Origin: Metabacillus sediminilitoris
GTDB lineage: Bacteria; Bacillota; Bacilli; Bacillales; Bacillaceae
Assembly: GCF_009720625.1 (NCBI RefSeq)
Contig: NZ_CP046266.1
Span: 3,605,501 to 3,669,500 of the forward strand
Length of the DNA stretch: 64,000 nt
Direction of reading: 5' to 3'
The position numbers were made by a program, and so were the translations under genes. The notes under the pieces were generated by a model. The model was not told where the DNA came from, ran no database searches, and worked only from the letters and a program-made list of their open reading frames with translations. Positions 1-10,974 of the stretch are shown one piece after another (the stretch's first letter is position 1; each line of letters starts with the position of its first letter).

Positions 1-940
1 CATTAGCAATCATAACTAAATCGCGTACGAATGTGTCATTTTGAATACTACCGCGTACTTTTAACCACATACCTTTTTTCACAGCTTGTACTAATACTGC
101 ATCTTCTTTATCTCTAGCGAACATTTTTACAAGGATTGAGCTTGTATAATCTGTAATTTTAAAGGTAAGGAGTGTTCGTCCACTTCTTAATTCTTTCGTT
201 TCAGCATCAAAAACATATCCTTGAATTGCCACTCTTCTTTCTTCATCTTCAATAGAAGCAAGAGTACGAATTTCTTCATCATTTTTAATGGTATATCCTA
301 TTGTTAAAGGACCAGTGAATTCTGGCTTAGTTGATTCTTCCTTCTCAGCATTCATCATATCCGTTAATGCTTTTAGCCCTTTTTCTTTATCTTCTTGCAG
401 CTTTTGTTCTTGAAACCTTTGAATCTCTTCTTTTGTTACTGCAACGGTTGTATCCATTTGAAAAGTAGGGAATCCAAGCTCCTGAAAACTTTCTTGAATA
501 AGGTGGGCATATTTCTTCTTAATTGTCATTGCCTCAGTATCGTTTTTTGTCTTTACGATTACTTTTATACCTTGTAAAGTCGGTTTTTGCTCATTTAAAA
601 GAGCGAGCATTGGCGGAGAAATCCCATCCATTTGCTGAATACAAATTGACCAATAATCTTGTACAAGTTTTTCATCAAAAACTGGATCCTTCGTTTCAAT
701 AGAAAATGTAATATCGGCTATATGAGAAAAAGACTTAACAAGTTTTGCTTGAAACAATTGATATACATCAAATGGTAGTATTTTTTCAAATTGAAAATGG
801 AAATGCCAATTTTTTGTATGTTTATGAACGGTTAATTTGGCAATTGAACCATTTTTAAAATGAACGACAGCTGCATCTTCAGTTAAATTTATTTGTTGGA
901 GCAGGAGTTGAAATCGCTCAATTTGGTTCACTTTCTCCAT
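1..940 (-). CDS. polC: DNA polymerase III alpha subunit PolC, N-terminal part (cut by window edge)
   Basis: This is the start of the replicative polymerase of low-GC Gram-positives, a PolC-type enzyme with an internal 3'-5' proofreading domain. Only the first 313 or so residues lie in the window. They contain the PolC N-terminal domain and, from about residue 210, the OB-fold segment. The polymerase, exonuclease and PHP parts are outside. The protein begins MEKVNQIERFQLL, and the ATG at 940 follows an AAAGGGGATG ribosome binding site. It is the gene after proS, as in B. subtilis. No stop interrupts the frame up to base 1. The identification rests on the N-terminal sequence and gene order. Confidence 0.93.
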   Translation of the reverse strand, partial: MEKVNQIERFQLLLQQINLTEDAAVVHFKNGSIAKLTVHKHTKNWHFHFQFEKILPFDVYQLFQAKLVKSFSHIADITFSIETKDPVFDEKLVQDYWSICIQQMDGISPPMLALLNEQKPTLQGIKVIVKTKNDTEAMTIKKKYAHLIQESFQELGFPTFQMDTTVAVTKEEIQRFQEQKLQEDKEKGLKALTDMMNAEKEESTKPEFTGPLTIGYTIKNDEEIRTLASIEDEERRVAIQGYVFDAETKELRSGRTLLTFKITDYTSSILVKMFARDKEDAVLVQAVKKGMWLKVRGSIQNDTFVRDLVMIAN

Positions 941-1022
941 TTAAGTCATCCCCTTTCTCCATTAATTTCAAATATTGCATTTCATGACGAATGTCATTGG
1001 CTGAAATGGTCTAATCACAATG

Positions 1023-1107
1023 GAAGAGGCTGCCTCATTGTTAACAAAGCCTCTATACATATTACATGTATAAGGGCTATGTCCACTACATTCGAGTCAG
1101 CCTCTTC
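1023..1107. repeat. Imperfect 85-bp nested palindrome between proS and polC
   Basis: The outer arms GAAGAGGCTG (1023-1032) and CAGCCTCTTC (1098-1107) are perfect inverted repeats. Inside them, AGCCTCTATACAT and ATGTATAAGGGCT form a second stem of about 13 bp with one clear mismatch around a 5-nt loop. Neither side ends in a clear uridine run in the direction of transcription, so it is not a standard intrinsic terminator. It could be an mRNA processing or stability structure, or a palindromic intergenic repeat. Confidence 0.65.
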
Positions 1108-1161
1108 TCGTCAATTTTCTAGTTTTATTTTAACATGCTTTATTCTTCTCTGTAACCTATT

Positions 1162-2865
1162 TTAGTTACCAAGTAATTGCTTGATTTTGTCATAAAGCTC
1201 CGTTACTGACACTTCAAAAGATTCACCTGTTTTACGAACTTTTACTTCTACAATTCCATCTTCTGCTTTTTTACCAACTGTAACACGAACAGGTAAGCCG
1301 ATAAGATCAGAATCTGCAAATTTAACACCAACACGTTCTGGACGGTCATCAAGTAAAACATCATATCCTTTTTGTAAAAATTCAGCATATAGTTTATCTG
1401 ATAAATCCTTTTGTGCATCATTTTTTACATTAACTGGAATGACATGAATCTGGAATGGGGCAACAGATTCTGGCCACACGATCCCACTTTCATCATTATA
1501 CTGTTCAATAATTGCAGCAAGTGTTCTAGATACACCAATTCCATAACAGCCCATAATCATTGGCTGTGTACGTCCATTTTCATCTAAAAACGTAGCATCC
1601 ATTGCTTCACTGTATCTAGTGCCAAGTTTGAACACATGGCCAACTTCAATACCTTTAGCAAATTTAATAACGCCTTCACCATCTGGGGATTTGTCACCTT
1701 CTTGGATAAAACGGAGATCAGCATATTGTGAAATTTTAGCATCACGGTCAATATTAACACCTTGGAAATGGAAATGCTCCTCGTTTGCTCCACATACTCC
1801 ATTTACCACTGCAGCAATCGCATGGTCTGCAACAACTTCGACATCATTAGATACATTGATTGGTCCAACAAACCCTGGGACACAATTTAAGGTTTCTTTT
1901 GTTTCTTCAGCTGAAGCCAATTCAACAACAGTTGCACCATAAAGGTTTTTCAGCTTAATATCATTCACTTCATGATCCCCGCGAACTAATGTGAGTACGA
2001 ATCGATCATCAACCTTAAATAATATTGATTTAATACAAGATTCCTTCGCTACATTTAGAAACGTAGATATTTCTGCAATCGTTTTTTGATTCGGTGTTTC
2101 AATTTTTTCTAACGGTTTTAATGCTTCCGACCTTTTTTCATATGTTGAAATAACTGGAGCCATCTCTATGTTTGCAGCATATTTTGATGTGTCTGAGTAT
2201 GCGATTGTATCTTCGCCAACATCAGATAATACCATAAATTCATGTGTATCTTTACCGCCCATTGCACCTGAGTCCGCAATAACTGCTCTAAAATCTAGAC
2301 CACAACGAGTAAATATATTTTGATACGCAGTAAACATTTTATCATATACTTCATCTAAGCTTTCCTGTGTAGCATGGAATGAATATGCATCTTTCATAAT
2401 AAATTCACGGCCACGTAATACGCCGAATCGAGGACGCTTTTCATCACGAAATTTTGTTTGAATTTGATATAAACTAAGAGGCAAACGTTTATAAGACTTT
2501 ACTTCATCGCGAACTAAACTAGTGATGACCTCTTCATGTGTAGCTCCTAATGCAAATTCACGATTATGACGATCTTTTAGTCTCATAAGTTCTGGGCCAT
2601 ATGAATACCAACGACCTGATTCCTGCCAAAGTTCAGCTTGTTGCATGGCAGGCATTAATAATTCAGATGCTCCTGCATTATTCATTTCCTCACGAACAAT
2701 TTGTTCAATATTTTTTAACACTTTTTGTGCAAGTGGTAAATAACTATATACCCCACTTGTGTTTTGTCTAATAAATCCTGCTCGCAGCATAAGCTGATGG
2801 CTTTTCACCTCAGCATCAGCTGGAACTTCTCTAAGAGTAGGAATAAACGTCATACTTTGTTTCAT
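1162..2865 (-). CDS. proS: Prolyl-tRNA synthetase (bacterial type, with editing insertion)
   Basis: Charges tRNA-Pro with proline in the cytoplasm. The 567-residue product has class II synthetase motif 1 (about 30-80), motif 2 around [17 protein letters not shown] (about 140-160), the bacterial YbaK-like insertion that hydrolyses mischarged Ala-tRNA-Pro (about 230-380), motif 3 with [11 protein letters not shown], and a C-terminal anticodon-binding domain. The ATG at 2865 ([10 protein letters not shown]) is preferred over an in-frame GTG nine bases upstream. That GTG lies inside the GAGGTG ribosome binding site, and MKQS matches the usual N-terminus. It lies just after rasP and was probably cotranscribed with it. 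Confidence 0.95.
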   Translation of the reverse strand: MKQSMTFIPTLREVPADAEVKSHQLMLRAGFIRQNTSGVYSYLPLAQKVLKNIEQIVREEMNNAGASELLMPAMQQAELWQESGRWYSYGPELMRLKDRHNREFALGATHEEVITSLVRDEVKSYKRLPLSLYQIQTKFRDEKRPRFGVLRGREFIMKDAYSFHATQESLDEVYDKMFTAYQNIFTRCGLDFRAVIADSGAMGGKDTHEFMVLSDVGEDTIAYSDTSKYAANIEMAPVISTYEKRSEALKPLEKIETPNQKTIAEISTFLNVAKESCIKSILFKVDDRFVLTLVRGDHEVNDIKLKNLYGATVVELASAEETKETLNCVPGFVGPINVSNDVEVVADHAIAAVVNGVCGANEEHFHFQGVNIDRDAKISQYADLRFIQEGDKSPDGEGVIKFAKGIEVGHVFKLGTRYSEAMDATFLDENGRTQPMIMGCYGIGVSRTLAAIIEQYNDESGIVWPESVAPFQIHVIPVNVKNDAQKDLSDKLYAEFLQKGYDVLLDDRPERVGVKFADSDLIGLPVRVTVGKKAEDGIVEVKVRKTGESFEVSVTELYDKIKQLLGN

Positions 2866-2891
2866 TACGAGCACCTCAATTTTAATTAAAC

Positions 2892-4151
2892 TTATAAGAA
2901 TAATCTTTGGATATCATTCCAAGTAACCACAAGCATCAATAACATTAATAATGAAAAACCAATAAAGTGTACAATTCCTTCTTTTTGTCGATCAATTGGT
3001 TTTCCTCTTAATGCTTCAATAAATAAGAATAACAGGCGGCCACCATCTAATGCAGGTAAAGGTAATAAGTTTACAATACCTAAATTTATGCTTAATAGTG
3101 CAGCCCATCTAAGCAAATTTAATGAACCAGATTCAGCAACTTTATCTGTCATATCATATATACCGACAGGTCCTGAAAGCATGTCGATTGAAAATTGACC
3201 TGTTATTAGCTTTCCAAATCCAAATAATATTTCTTTTGTCCAAGTGTATGTTTCAATAAAACCATACTTGATGGAACTTATAAACGATTTATCTACTGGA
3301 TTATAGGCTCCAATTTGACCTATTGTTTCTTCTCCAACCTTCGCAGCTTTAGGAACAACTTCATATGATAAAATTTCTCCACCACGTTCAACTTCAAATG
3401 TTAATTCTTTTTCAGGATTTTCACGAATAATTGTCACGACTTCCGTCCAAGAAGAGGTAGATTCTCCCTCGATAGAATGGATGACATCACCTTCTTGCAA
3501 TCCTGATGACTTTGCCGAACCATCATCAGTTAATTGCCCTAATCTTGGATCATCAACAGGTGCACCTTGAATCAATCCTAATGTAAACAAAATGACTAAT
3601 GCAAGAATAAAATTCATTAAAGGTCCTGCAAATATTGCTGCTATTCTCTGTCCGACACTTTTAGACTGAAATTGACGATTATAAGGAGCGATTTGAACTT
3701 CTTGTCCATCAACAATAAAATAAGATGTTTCACTAACGTCGAATCGTTTTAAGAAATCTTCTTCACCGAGCTCATAACCAGAGATAAACATGTTATGTTC
3801 TAAATCAGCGTTTTCAACTTCTACTATTCGAGCATTTGGATATTTTTCTTTATTATTTAATATGATTTTTTCTACTTTATTGCCTTTATTAAAAAGTAAT
3901 CCAACATTATGACCAGGTTTTACTTCAATGACTTCGGGATCCTCTCCTGCCATTCTTACAAATCCGCCGATAGGCAATAAGCGAATCGTATAAACTGTTT
4001 CATTCTTTTTAAAAGACAAGATTTTCGGTCCAAATCCAATAGCGAATTCACGGCATAAAATTCCTGCACGATTTGCAAAAATTAAATGGCCAAGCTCATG
4101 GAAAAAAACAAGAGCGCCGAAAATGAGGACAAACGCTATCACAGTATTCAT
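2892..4151 (-). CDS. rasP: Site-2 intramembrane zinc metalloprotease RasP/RseP
   Basis: Membrane protease that cuts transmembrane segments of anti-sigma factors, leftover signal peptides and division proteins after a first extracellular cleavage. The zinc motif HELGH is at residues 18-22 in the first membrane segment. A PDZ domain lies at about 200-275, and the second active-site motif [12 protein letters not shown] is at about 360-371, followed by a C-terminal membrane helix. The 419-residue length matches the Bacillus RasP family. It sits in the usual uppS-cdsA-dxr-rasP-proS cluster. B. subtilis also calls it yluC. Confidence 0.94.
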   Translation of the reverse strand: MNTVIAFVLIFGALVFFHELGHLIFANRAGILCREFAIGFGPKILSFKKNETVYTIRLLPIGGFVRMAGEDPEVIEVKPGHNVGLLFNKGNKVEKIILNNKEKYPNARIVEVENADLEHNMFISGYELGEEDFLKRFDVSETSYFIVDGQEVQIAPYNRQFQSKSVGQRIAAIFAGPLMNFILALVILFTLGLIQGAPVDDPRLGQLTDDGSAKSSGLQEGDVIHSIEGESTSSWTEVVTIIRENPEKELTFEVERGGEILSYEVVPKAAKVGEETIGQIGAYNPVDKSFISSIKYGFIETYTWTKEILFGFGKLITGQFSIDMLSGPVGIYDMTDKVAESGSLNLLRWAALLSINLGIVNLLPLPALDGGRLLFLFIEALRGKPIDRQKEGIVHFIGFSLLMLLMLVVTWNDIQRLFL

Positions 4152-4166
4152 CTTAAATGACCACCT

Positions 4167-5318
4167 TTATGAGATTAATGTTTGTACAAAATTTCGTGTT
4201 TGTTGATCAACAAATTGAATTTGCTCCAAATTTGGATGTGAAATGCTCTCATGCTTATTAAGAGATCTCTCAATAATTTCTTCAATTTGAAGAAATGTTA
4301 TATCACCTCTTAAAAAAGCTGAAACAGCTTCTTCATTTGCTGCATTTAAAACAGTTGGCATTGTTCCACCTATTTTACCTGAATCGAAAGCATATTGTAA
4401 GCATCTGTACCTGTTAAAATCAGCTTTTTCAAAATGTAATTTCCCAACTTCCCAGAGCTCAAGTCGTTTAGCTTTTACTAAAGGCAATCTTTCAGGGTAT
4501 GTTAGGGCAAATTGTATCGGGACTCTCATATCAGGTGTGCCAAGTTGTGCAATAATACTACTGTCTTCGAATTCTACTAATGAATGAATAATACTTTCTT
4601 TATGTAATAAAACGTCAATCTTTTCATAAGGCATATTAAATAGCCAATGTGCTTCAATTACTTCTAAGCCTTTATTCATCATAGTAGCTGAATCAATTGT
4701 AATTTTTGCACCCATTGACCAGTTTGGGTGTTTCAATGCTTCTTCAACAGTAACTTCCACAAGTTCTTCTCGTTTTTTATCACGGAAACTTCCACCAGAG
4801 GCAGTAACGATTAACCGTTCAATAGATTTTACATTTTCACCTTGTAAGCATTGAAAGATAGCAGAGTGTTCACTATCAACTGGTAAGATATCAACATTAT
4901 ATCTTTTTGCATGTTCAATGACCAAATGTCCAGCTGTAACAAGTGTTTCCTTATTAGCAAGTGCTATCGTAATGCCATTTTCTATTGCTTTTAATGTTGG
5001 AACTAACCCCACGCTACCTACTACCGCATTTACTAAACATTCCACCCCATCATAAATAGCCGCTTCAATGAGAGCATCACTGCCATATCCTATTTTAACG
5101 TCATTATGTGAAAACTCTTTACTAACCATTTCGTAAGTTTCTTTGTCTTGAACTGCAACAAATTTCGGTTTAAATTTCTTAATAATCTCGCTCCCGGCTT
5201 TGTAATTACGACCGAAAGACATGGCTACAAGTTGAAATGCCTCAGGATGTGCTCCAATCACATCAAGAGTTTGTACTCCAATTGAACCAGTAGCACCTAA
5301 CAAGCTAATTTTTTTCAC
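4167..5318 (-). CDS. dxr: 1-deoxy-D-xylulose-5-phosphate reductoisomerase
   Basis: First committed step of the MEP isoprenoid pathway: converts DXP to MEP with NADPH. Visible are the Rossmann motif LLGATGSIG near the N-terminus, DSEHSAIFQ of the metal/substrate site (about residue 150) and [13 protein letters not shown] (about 213). The frame is open 17 codons further upstream. A GTG start at 5318 fits better, because GGAAGTGA precedes it at good spacing and the resulting 383 residues equal the B. subtilis protein. Its product feeds UppS, encoded two genes upstream. Confidence 0.95.
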   Translation of the reverse strand: MKKISLLGATGSIGVQTLDVIGAHPEAFQLVAMSFGRNYKAGSEIIKKFKPKFVAVQDKETYEMVSKEFSHNDVKIGYGSDALIEAAIYDGVECLVNAVVGSVGLVPTLKAIENGITIALANKETLVTAGHLVIEHAKRYNVDILPVDSEHSAIFQCLQGENVKSIERLIVTASGGSFRDKKREELVEVTVEEALKHPNWSMGAKITIDSATMMNKGLEVIEAHWLFNMPYEKIDVLLHKESIIHSLVEFEDSSIIAQLGTPDMRVPIQFALTYPERLPLVKAKRLELWEVGKLHFEKADFNRYRCLQYAFDSGKIGGTMPTVLNAANEEAVSAFLRGDITFLQIEEIIERSLNKHESISHPNLEQIQFVDQQTRNFVQTLIS

Positions 5319-5430
5319 AAATTCACTTCCAATCAAATAAAAAAATGCGTTAGTTACTAATCCGCACAAACAAGGATATGCTGATTAAGGGTATGAAGCT
5401 AATAGGAAAGGGTAATGGACTCATAATAGC

Positions 5431-6222
5431 TTAAAAAATTAAATTTAAAAAATGTAAAAGTGGTAAAACGAACAACAGACTATCAAATCTGTCTAGGATC
5501 CCTCCATGACCAGGAAGTATCGTACCTGAATCTTTAACTTGATAATGACGTTTTAGTGCTGATTCAACTAAATCACCTATTTGTCCAAATACAGATAATA
5601 ATATTGTCATGAAAGTCACAACGAAATAATTATCTAGAACACCAGTAAAATAATGGTAGACCCATGAAAAAAGAACCGCAAATATAACGCCGCCAACCGC
5701 ACCTTCAATCGTCTTATTTGGACTTATTTCTGGCCAGAGCTTGTTTTTGCCCATTGCACGTCCAACAAAATAAGCTCCAGAATCTGTTACCCATATCAAT
5801 ATTAATGCATAAAATACGAGCTCTAGACCAATATTTCTCGTTTCGATGAGAAAATAAAAGCCTATCCCAAGATAAAAAATAGCAATAACAACAAAACCAA
5901 CATCATCAAATGTGAATTTATTTTTTGTCACTACTGTATAAGTTAATAAAAGTAGTAACGCCATTAAGGCAAATTCTGCCTTTGAAAAATTAACATCATC
6001 TAATACTGTTATATAAGAGGTTGGAATTAATTGTACCCACAGTATAACTAAGCTTACAAGACCAGGTATACTTGCCAGGGATATTTTTTTCATTTTTAAT
6101 AATTCACGCAAAGCAATTGTAGCTAATAAATAAACAAATATTGTAAATGGTAATCCCCCGTAAATGATAAAGGGAAGAAAAATAGCTGCAGCCAATACTG
6201 CAGTTAAAATTCGTTGTTTCAT
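5431..6222 (-). CDS. cdsA: Phosphatidate cytidylyltransferase (CDP-diglyceride synthase)
   Basis: Integral membrane enzyme making CDP-diacylglycerol from CTP and phosphatidic acid, the branch point of phospholipid synthesis. The 263-residue protein is almost entirely hydrophobic with multiple membrane helices. It carries the family signature: SPNKTIEGAVGG (about 167-178), then the downstream G-x-LDRFDSL stretch near the C-terminus that binds the metal ions. It starts 17 bases after the uppS stop, so the two genes are probably translated from one message. Confidence 0.95.
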   Translation of the reverse strand: MKQRILTAVLAAAIFLPFIIYGGLPFTIFVYLLATIALRELLKMKKISLASIPGLVSLVILWVQLIPTSYITVLDDVNFSKAEFALMALLLLLTYTVVTKNKFTFDDVGFVVIAIFYLGIGFYFLIETRNIGLELVFYALILIWVTDSGAYFVGRAMGKNKLWPEISPNKTIEGAVGGVIFAVLFSWVYHYFTGVLDNYFVVTFMTILLSVFGQIGDLVESALKRHYQVKDSGTILPGHGGILDRFDSLLFVLPLLHFLNLIF

Positions 6223-6239
6223 TGTGCTTTCATCACCTT

Positions 6240-7019
6240 TTATACGCCGCCATATCTGCGTCCTCTTTGTTGATATGTGTGAATGGCTTGTAATAAGTTT
6301 TCTTCATTAAAATCTGGCCATAGAACTTCTGTAAACCAAAATTCAGTATATGCTAACTGCCATAACATAAAATTACTCAGTCTTATTTCACCACTAGTAC
6401 GGATTAATAAATCAGGATCCTTAAGTGTATGTGTCATTAAATAATTCGAAAATATTTCTTCATTAATAGAATCTTCATTTAACTGACCATTTTTAACATC
6501 GTGAGCAATTGATTGTACGGCTGAAATAATTTCTGCACGGCTTCCATAATTTAATGCAAAATTAAGAATCATTCCATCATTGTTCTTAGTATCATTAATT
6601 GCTTTTTCTACCGCTCTTAACGTATGTGCTGGAAGTCTATTTTTATCGCCCATAATTCGAACCTGAACATTTTTCTCAATAAGTTCTGGTAAATAGGTAT
6701 TTAAAAATTCTTCAGGAAGCTTCATTATGTATTCTACTTCTGATTTAGGTCTTTTCCAATTTTCAGTTGAAAAAGCATATAAAGTGAGTACTTTAACACC
6801 TAGTTCGTTCGCTTGTCTTGTAATTTTCCTGACTACTTTCATACCTTCATGATGACCAGCAATTCTTGGAAGTGCACGTTTTTTAGCCCATCTACCATTA
6901 CCATCCATAATTATGGCAATATGCTCAGGAATCTCTTCCTTTAATAATTCCTCTTTAATAATTGATTGTTCATTTGCGGCTTGAGGATTGCCTTTCCACT
7001 TCTTTAATATGTTGAGCAT
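6240..7019 (-). CDS. uppS: Undecaprenyl diphosphate synthase (cis-prenyltransferase)
   Basis: Condenses isopentenyl diphosphate onto farnesyl diphosphate to make the C55 lipid carrier for wall synthesis. The catalytic signature IIMDGNGRWAKKR has the Mg-binding Asp at residue 39. STENW, the TSGEIRLSNF segment and the C-terminal RGRRYGGV are also present. The protein is 259 residues, with about 30 extra non-conserved N-terminal residues typical of Bacillus UppS. A GGAGGAATCAC site precedes the ATG. A terminator and a perfect 16-bp palindrome lie just upstream, so it may begin its own transcript. Confidence 0.95.
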   Translation of the reverse strand: MLNILKKWKGNPQAANEQSIIKEELLKEEIPEHIAIIMDGNGRWAKKRALPRIAGHHEGMKVVRKITRQANELGVKVLTLYAFSTENWKRPKSEVEYIMKLPEEFLNTYLPELIEKNVQVRIMGDKNRLPAHTLRAVEKAINDTKNNDGMILNFALNYGSRAEIISAVQSIAHDVKNGQLNEDSINEEIFSNYLMTHTLKDPDLLIRTSGEIRLSNFMLWQLAYTEFWFTEVLWPDFNEENLLQAIHTYQQRGRRYGGV

Positions 7020-7064
7020 GTGATTCCTCCAACACCCAATAATTCATGATCTCTTTTTACCATG

Positions 7065-7080
7065 ATACTGTTAACAGTAT
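7065..7080. promoter_or_regulatory. Perfect 16-bp palindrome upstream of uppS (possible operator)
   Basis: ATACTGTTAACAGTAT is a perfect dyad located between the frr terminator and the uppS ribosome binding site. No clear -10/-35 pair could be assigned around it. Its symmetry and position suggest a protein-binding site. That function is inference. Confidence 0.35.
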
Positions 7081-7083
7081 TAA

Positions 7084-7113
7084 CAAAAAAACCCCCTGTA
7101 AACATTAGAGGGT
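7084..7113 (-). terminator. Intrinsic terminator after frr
   Basis: On the minus strand ACCCTC pairs with GGGGGT (one G-U) around an 11-nt loop, followed by seven uridines. It separates the rpsB-tsf-pyrH-frr group from the uppS group. Confidence 0.8.
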
Positions 7114-7144
7114 CTTTAACATTTCTATTGTACCTATTTTTTCA

Positions 7145-7702
7145 TTAAACTTCCATGATTTCTTTTTCTTTATCTTTTGCAACATTATCTACTTTTACAA
7201 TATACTCATCAGTTAATTTTTGAATATTTTCCGTGTTGTTTCTTAACTCATCCTCTGTGATTTCACCATTTTTTTCTAACTTCTTCAAGTCATCGTTACC
7301 ATCACGACGAATATTTCGAACTGCCACCTTTGCTTCTTCAGCATATTTTTTTACTAGCTTGACAAGTTCTTTACGTCTTTCTTCAGTTAAAGCAGGTATA
7401 GATAATCGAATAATAGATCCATCATTTGAAGGAGTTAATCCTAAATCTGATTTAAGGATCGCTTTTTCGATATCACCAAGAACTGATTTATCATATGGCT
7501 GAATAACAAGCATACGTGCTTCAGGTACGCTTATTGAAGCTAGCTGATTAACAGGTGTTGGTGCGCCATAATATTCAACAGAGATTTTATCTAATAAGTT
7601 AGCACTAGCTCTTCCCGCTCTTACAGATGCCAATTCACGACTTAAAGAAGAAACTGCTTTTTCCATTTTATCTTTTGTATTTTCCAAAACTTGTTTAGCC
7701 AA
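7145..7702 (-). CDS. frr: Ribosome recycling factor
   Basis: Splits the post-termination ribosome together with EF-G. The 185-residue protein is full family length. It shows the conserved [20 protein letters not shown] segment in the first helix of the three-helix bundle and the C-terminal helix rich in Lys and Asp ([21 protein letters not shown]). It starts 2 bases after the pyrH stop, with GGGGGAAATAACC as the ribosome binding region. A terminator follows immediately, marking the end of the unit. Confidence 0.96.
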   Translation of the reverse strand: MAKQVLENTKDKMEKAVSSLSRELASVRAGRASANLLDKISVEYYGAPTPVNQLASISVPEARMLVIQPYDKSVLGDIEKAILKSDLGLTPSNDGSIIRLSIPALTEERRKELVKLVKKYAEEAKVAVRNIRRDGNDDLKKLEKNGEITEDELRNNTENIQKLTDEYIVKVDNVAKDKEKEIMEV

Positions 7703-7704
7703 GG

Positions 7705-8427
7705 TTATTTCCCCCTAACAATTGTTCCAATATTTTCACCAATTACGGCACGCTTAATGTTTCCTTCTTCCATAATAGAGAAGACAATCAATGGAATATC
7801 ATTATCCATACATAAAGAAGATGCAGTCGAATCCATGACAGCAAGTCCTTCCTTTAATACATCAAGATATGATAAAGTTTCATATTTTACAGCATTTTTA
7901 TCAATTCTAGGATCAGCATTATACACGCCGTCAACATTGTTTTTCGCCATTAAGATAACATCAGCTTCGATTTCAGCTGCACGCAATGCCGCAGTTGTGT
8001 CTGTAGAAAAATATGGGTTACCTGTACCAGCTGCAAAAATAACGACCCGTTTTTTCTCTAAGTGGCGAATCGCTTTTCTTCTTATATATGGCTCTGCAAC
8101 TTGTCTCATTTCAATAGAAGTTTGAACCCTAGTTTGTATGCCTAGTGTTTCAAGACTGTCTTGTAATGCTAATGAATTCATGACAGTAGCCAGCATTCCC
8201 ATATAATCTGCAGTTGCACGATCCATGCCCATTTCACTACCAATTTTCCCACGCCATATGTTTCCGCCGCCAACAACAACAGCAACTTCAACATTTAACT
8301 CTGCAATTTCTTTCACTTGTTTAGCAATTGACTGGATAACAGTAGGATTAATACCGAACCCATTTTCACCTGCAAGTGCTTCACCACTTAATTTTAAGAC
8401 GATACGATTATATTTAGGATTACTCAT
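7705..8427 (-). CDS. pyrH: UMP kinase
   Basis: Phosphorylates UMP to UDP as a hexameric, allosterically regulated enzyme of the amino-acid-kinase fold. Diagnostic motifs are KLSGEALAG near the N-terminus, [26 protein letters not shown], and the C-terminal [17 protein letters not shown]. The ATG at 8427 ([16 protein letters not shown]) is chosen over in-frame starts upstream. It has a GGAGGTAATT site and gives 240 residues, as in B. subtilis; the upstream extension runs into a terminator hairpin. Confidence 0.96.
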   Translation of the reverse strand: MSNPKYNRIVLKLSGEALAGENGFGINPTVIQSIAKQVKEIAELNVEVAVVVGGGNIWRGKIGSEMGMDRATADYMGMLATVMNSLALQDSLETLGIQTRVQTSIEMRQVAEPYIRRKAIRHLEKKRVVIFAAGTGNPYFSTDTTAALRAAEIEADVILMAKNNVDGVYNADPRIDKNAVKYETLSYLDVLKEGLAVMDSTASSLCMDNDIPLIVFSIMEEGNIKRAVIGENIGTIVRGK

Positions 8428-8484
8428 AATTACCTCCAGCATTGTTACATTTCGTTCTGAAGAAGACTGCTTATCTCCAAAAGA

Positions 8485-8510
8485 AGGGAACACAGCCTGT
8501 GTTCCCTTTT
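8485..8510 (-). terminator. Hairpin terminator between tsf and pyrH
   Basis: GGGAACACA and TGTGTTCCC pair perfectly around a 3-nt loop. On the minus strand the stem is followed by UUCUUUU, on the plus strand by a better U run. It probably attenuates transcription from tsf into pyrH. Confidence 0.7.
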
Positions 8511-8568
8511 TCCATTTTTAGAAATGTATGCTCATGTACACAATTTGTAGCGTGTATATGAATGAAAA

Positions 8569-9450
8569 TTATTTTTTAACTTGGCTCATTACTTCTTCAG
8601 CAAAGTTGTCTTGACGTTTTTCGATACCTTCGCCTACTTCATAACGGATAAATGTTTTTACAGTACCGCCCTTAGACTCAACAAATTGTTTAACTTTTTG
8701 ATCAGGGTTTTTAACGAAAGCTTGGTCTAGTAAGCAAATCTCTTCAAAATATTTGCTTAAACGGCCTTCTACCATTTTAGCTACGATATTTTCAGGTTTA
8801 CCTTCGTTTAGAGCTTGTTCTGTTAAAATTTTGCGCTCATGCTCAGCTTCTTCTGCAGAAACTTGATCACGTGTTACATACTTAGGATTTACTGCAGCAA
8901 TATGCATTGCTACATCTTTAGCTGCATCTGCATCAGTAGTTCCTTCTAATAATGTTAGAACGCCGATACGTCCTCCCATGTGTAAGTATGCACCGAATGC
9001 ATCGTTGTCTGTTTTAGAAACGATTGTAAAACGACGAAGACTAATTTTTTCACCAATTTTAGCAATTGCAGAGTTGATGTATTCCTCAACAGTTGAACCG
9101 TTGTCCATAGTTACTGTTAAAGCTGCTTCTGCATCAGCTGGTTTTTTAGCTAATAAGAAATCAGCTAAACCATTGATTAATTCTTTAAATCCTTCGTTTT
9201 TCGCAACGAAGTCAGTTTCAGAGTTAACCTCTAAGATTACAGCTTCATTTCCATTAACTTTAACAAGTGTAGAACCTTCAGCAGCAATACGATCAGCTTT
9301 CTTAGCTGCTTTTGCAATACCTTTTTCACGAAGGTAATCGATTGCTTGTTCCATATCTCCATTTGTTTCAGTTAAAGCTTTTTTACAATCCATCATTCCA
9401 GCGCCTGTTTTTTCACGTAATTCTTTTACCATTTGTGCAGTTACTGCCAT
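8569..9450 (-). CDS. tsf: Elongation factor Ts
   Basis: Guanine nucleotide exchange factor for EF-Tu. The 293-residue protein has the N-terminal UBA-like domain with [16 protein letters not shown] and the core [10 protein letters not shown] motif, which contacts EF-Tu and displaces Mg-GDP. It lies after rpsB in the universal rpsB-tsf order, separated by a terminator-like hairpin. The ribosome binding site is AAGGAGGAATACCGTT before the ATG. Confidence 0.97.
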   Translation of the reverse strand: MAVTAQMVKELREKTGAGMMDCKKALTETNGDMEQAIDYLREKGIAKAAKKADRIAAEGSTLVKVNGNEAVILEVNSETDFVAKNEGFKELINGLADFLLAKKPADAEAALTVTMDNGSTVEEYINSAIAKIGEKISLRRFTIVSKTDNDAFGAYLHMGGRIGVLTLLEGTTDADAAKDVAMHIAAVNPKYVTRDQVSAEEAEHERKILTEQALNEGKPENIVAKMVEGRLSKYFEEICLLDQAFVKNPDQKVKQFVESKGGTVKTFIRYEVGEGIEKRQDNFAEEVMSQVKK

Positions 9451-9522
9451 AACGGTATTCCTCCTTTAAGGGTTAATGTATTTGCTTACATGAATGTTTG
9501 AGTACTTTATGTATCATGCTTA

Positions 9523-9562
9523 AAAAAGGTGATAAAAGGTCAATTCCCCTTATCACCTTTTT
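9523..9562 (-). terminator. Bidirectional hairpin between rpsB and tsf
   Basis: A 13-bp perfect inverted repeat (AAAAAGGTGATAA with TTATCACCTTTTT) encloses a 14-nt loop and ends in a U run on the minus strand. Here it would act as an internal attenuator setting the ratio of rpsB to tsf transcripts. Confidence 0.75.
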
Positions 9563-9567
9563 GCAGA

Positions 9568-10305
<738 letters not shown>

Positions 10306-10318
10306 TTACATCATCTTT

Positions 10319-10352
10319 AAGCATCACTGTTTTATAAACAGCACCAATACTT
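10319..10352 (-). promoter_or_regulatory. Leader hairpin upstream of rpsB
   Basis: The rpsB 5' leader can form a stem AAGUAU/AUGCUU (one wobble) topped by a perfect CUGUUU/AAACAG hairpin. Ribosomal protein leaders often carry such autoregulatory structures. That S2 binds here is inference. Confidence 0.35.
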
Positions 10353-10386
10353 AAATCTATAAGCGTGTGTATTAACACCAAAAATT

Positions 10387-10415
10387 AATATACCATATCG
10401 TATTATGACAATCAA
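10387..10415 (-). promoter_or_regulatory. Candidate sigma-A promoter for rpsB
   Basis: On the minus strand the -35 is TTGATT (10410-10415), followed by a 17-bp spacer and the -10 TATATT (10387-10392). It lies about 120 bp upstream of the rpsB start, in the gap after swrB. Confidence 0.65.
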
Positions 10416-10425
10416 GGATATTTGA

Positions 10426-10947
10426 CTACTTTTGACGAAATTTAAGAAGAAGCCCAATTTCTGTCTTTCCCTTGTTTAATTTTTTGGCAATCTGTTCAAC
10501 AGTATGACCCTTTTCATGGAGATTTATAGCCTCAATCTCGAATGAAATATTATTTTTTTGAGAAAAATTATTAATTTCAATAATATCTTCGATTTCGTCT
10601 ACTTTTGGTAGATATTGCGGAAGCTCCTCATCAGTAAAAACAGCAGGTTCCTGCTTCGTATCTGATGCAGCATTCCCCCGTGATTGAACGATCACCTTCG
10701 ATTTTTTTTCGTCCTGCTCATTTGTTGAGTTTTCCAAACCTTTCGCCTCAAGATTCTGCAACAATTTTTCATTTTCATCTTTTATCTCTATTAAAAAGCT
10801 AGTTAACGCTTGTTCAGCTTCCTCAAGCAAATCTCTTTGTGAATCTGCTAAATCTTTAATGGTTGAATATTTCGAATAAAGAACGACAATAAAATAAAAA
10901 GCTACTACATGGAGTAGTAAACTTATCAAAAGTAATATTGTTGTCAT
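10426..10947 (-). CDS. swrB: Swarming motility protein SwrB (YlxL-like)
   Basis: In B. subtilis SwrB activates assembly of the FliF-FliG-FliP flagellar base and is needed for swarming. The 173-residue product has one N-terminal membrane helix (MTTILLLISLLLHVVAFYFI), a charged coiled-coil stretch (about 30-75), a low-complexity linker and a C-terminal helix-turn-helix-like segment (LHEKGHTVEQIAKKLNKGKT). The start at 10947 is chosen because GTGAGGA precedes it at proper spacing. Conservation outside the helix is weak. The position directly after sigD is the main support. Confidence 0.85.
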   Translation of the reverse strand: MTTILLLISLLLHVVAFYFIVVLYSKYSTIKDLADSQRDLLEEAEQALTSFLIEIKDENEKLLQNLEAKGLENSTNEQDEKKSKVIVQSRGNAASDTKQEPAVFTDEELPQYLPKVDEIEDIIEINNFSQKNNISFEIEAINLHEKGHTVEQIAKKLNKGKTEIGLLLKFRQK

Positions 10948-10974
10948 ATACATCCTCACTTAACAAAGAGAGTG

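Noticed and set aside
893..1165. 90-codon plus-strand frame across the polC start and intergenic palindrome
   Set aside because: It overlaps polC antisense, has no ribosome binding site, shows no recognisable similarity and is driven by the palindromic sequence.
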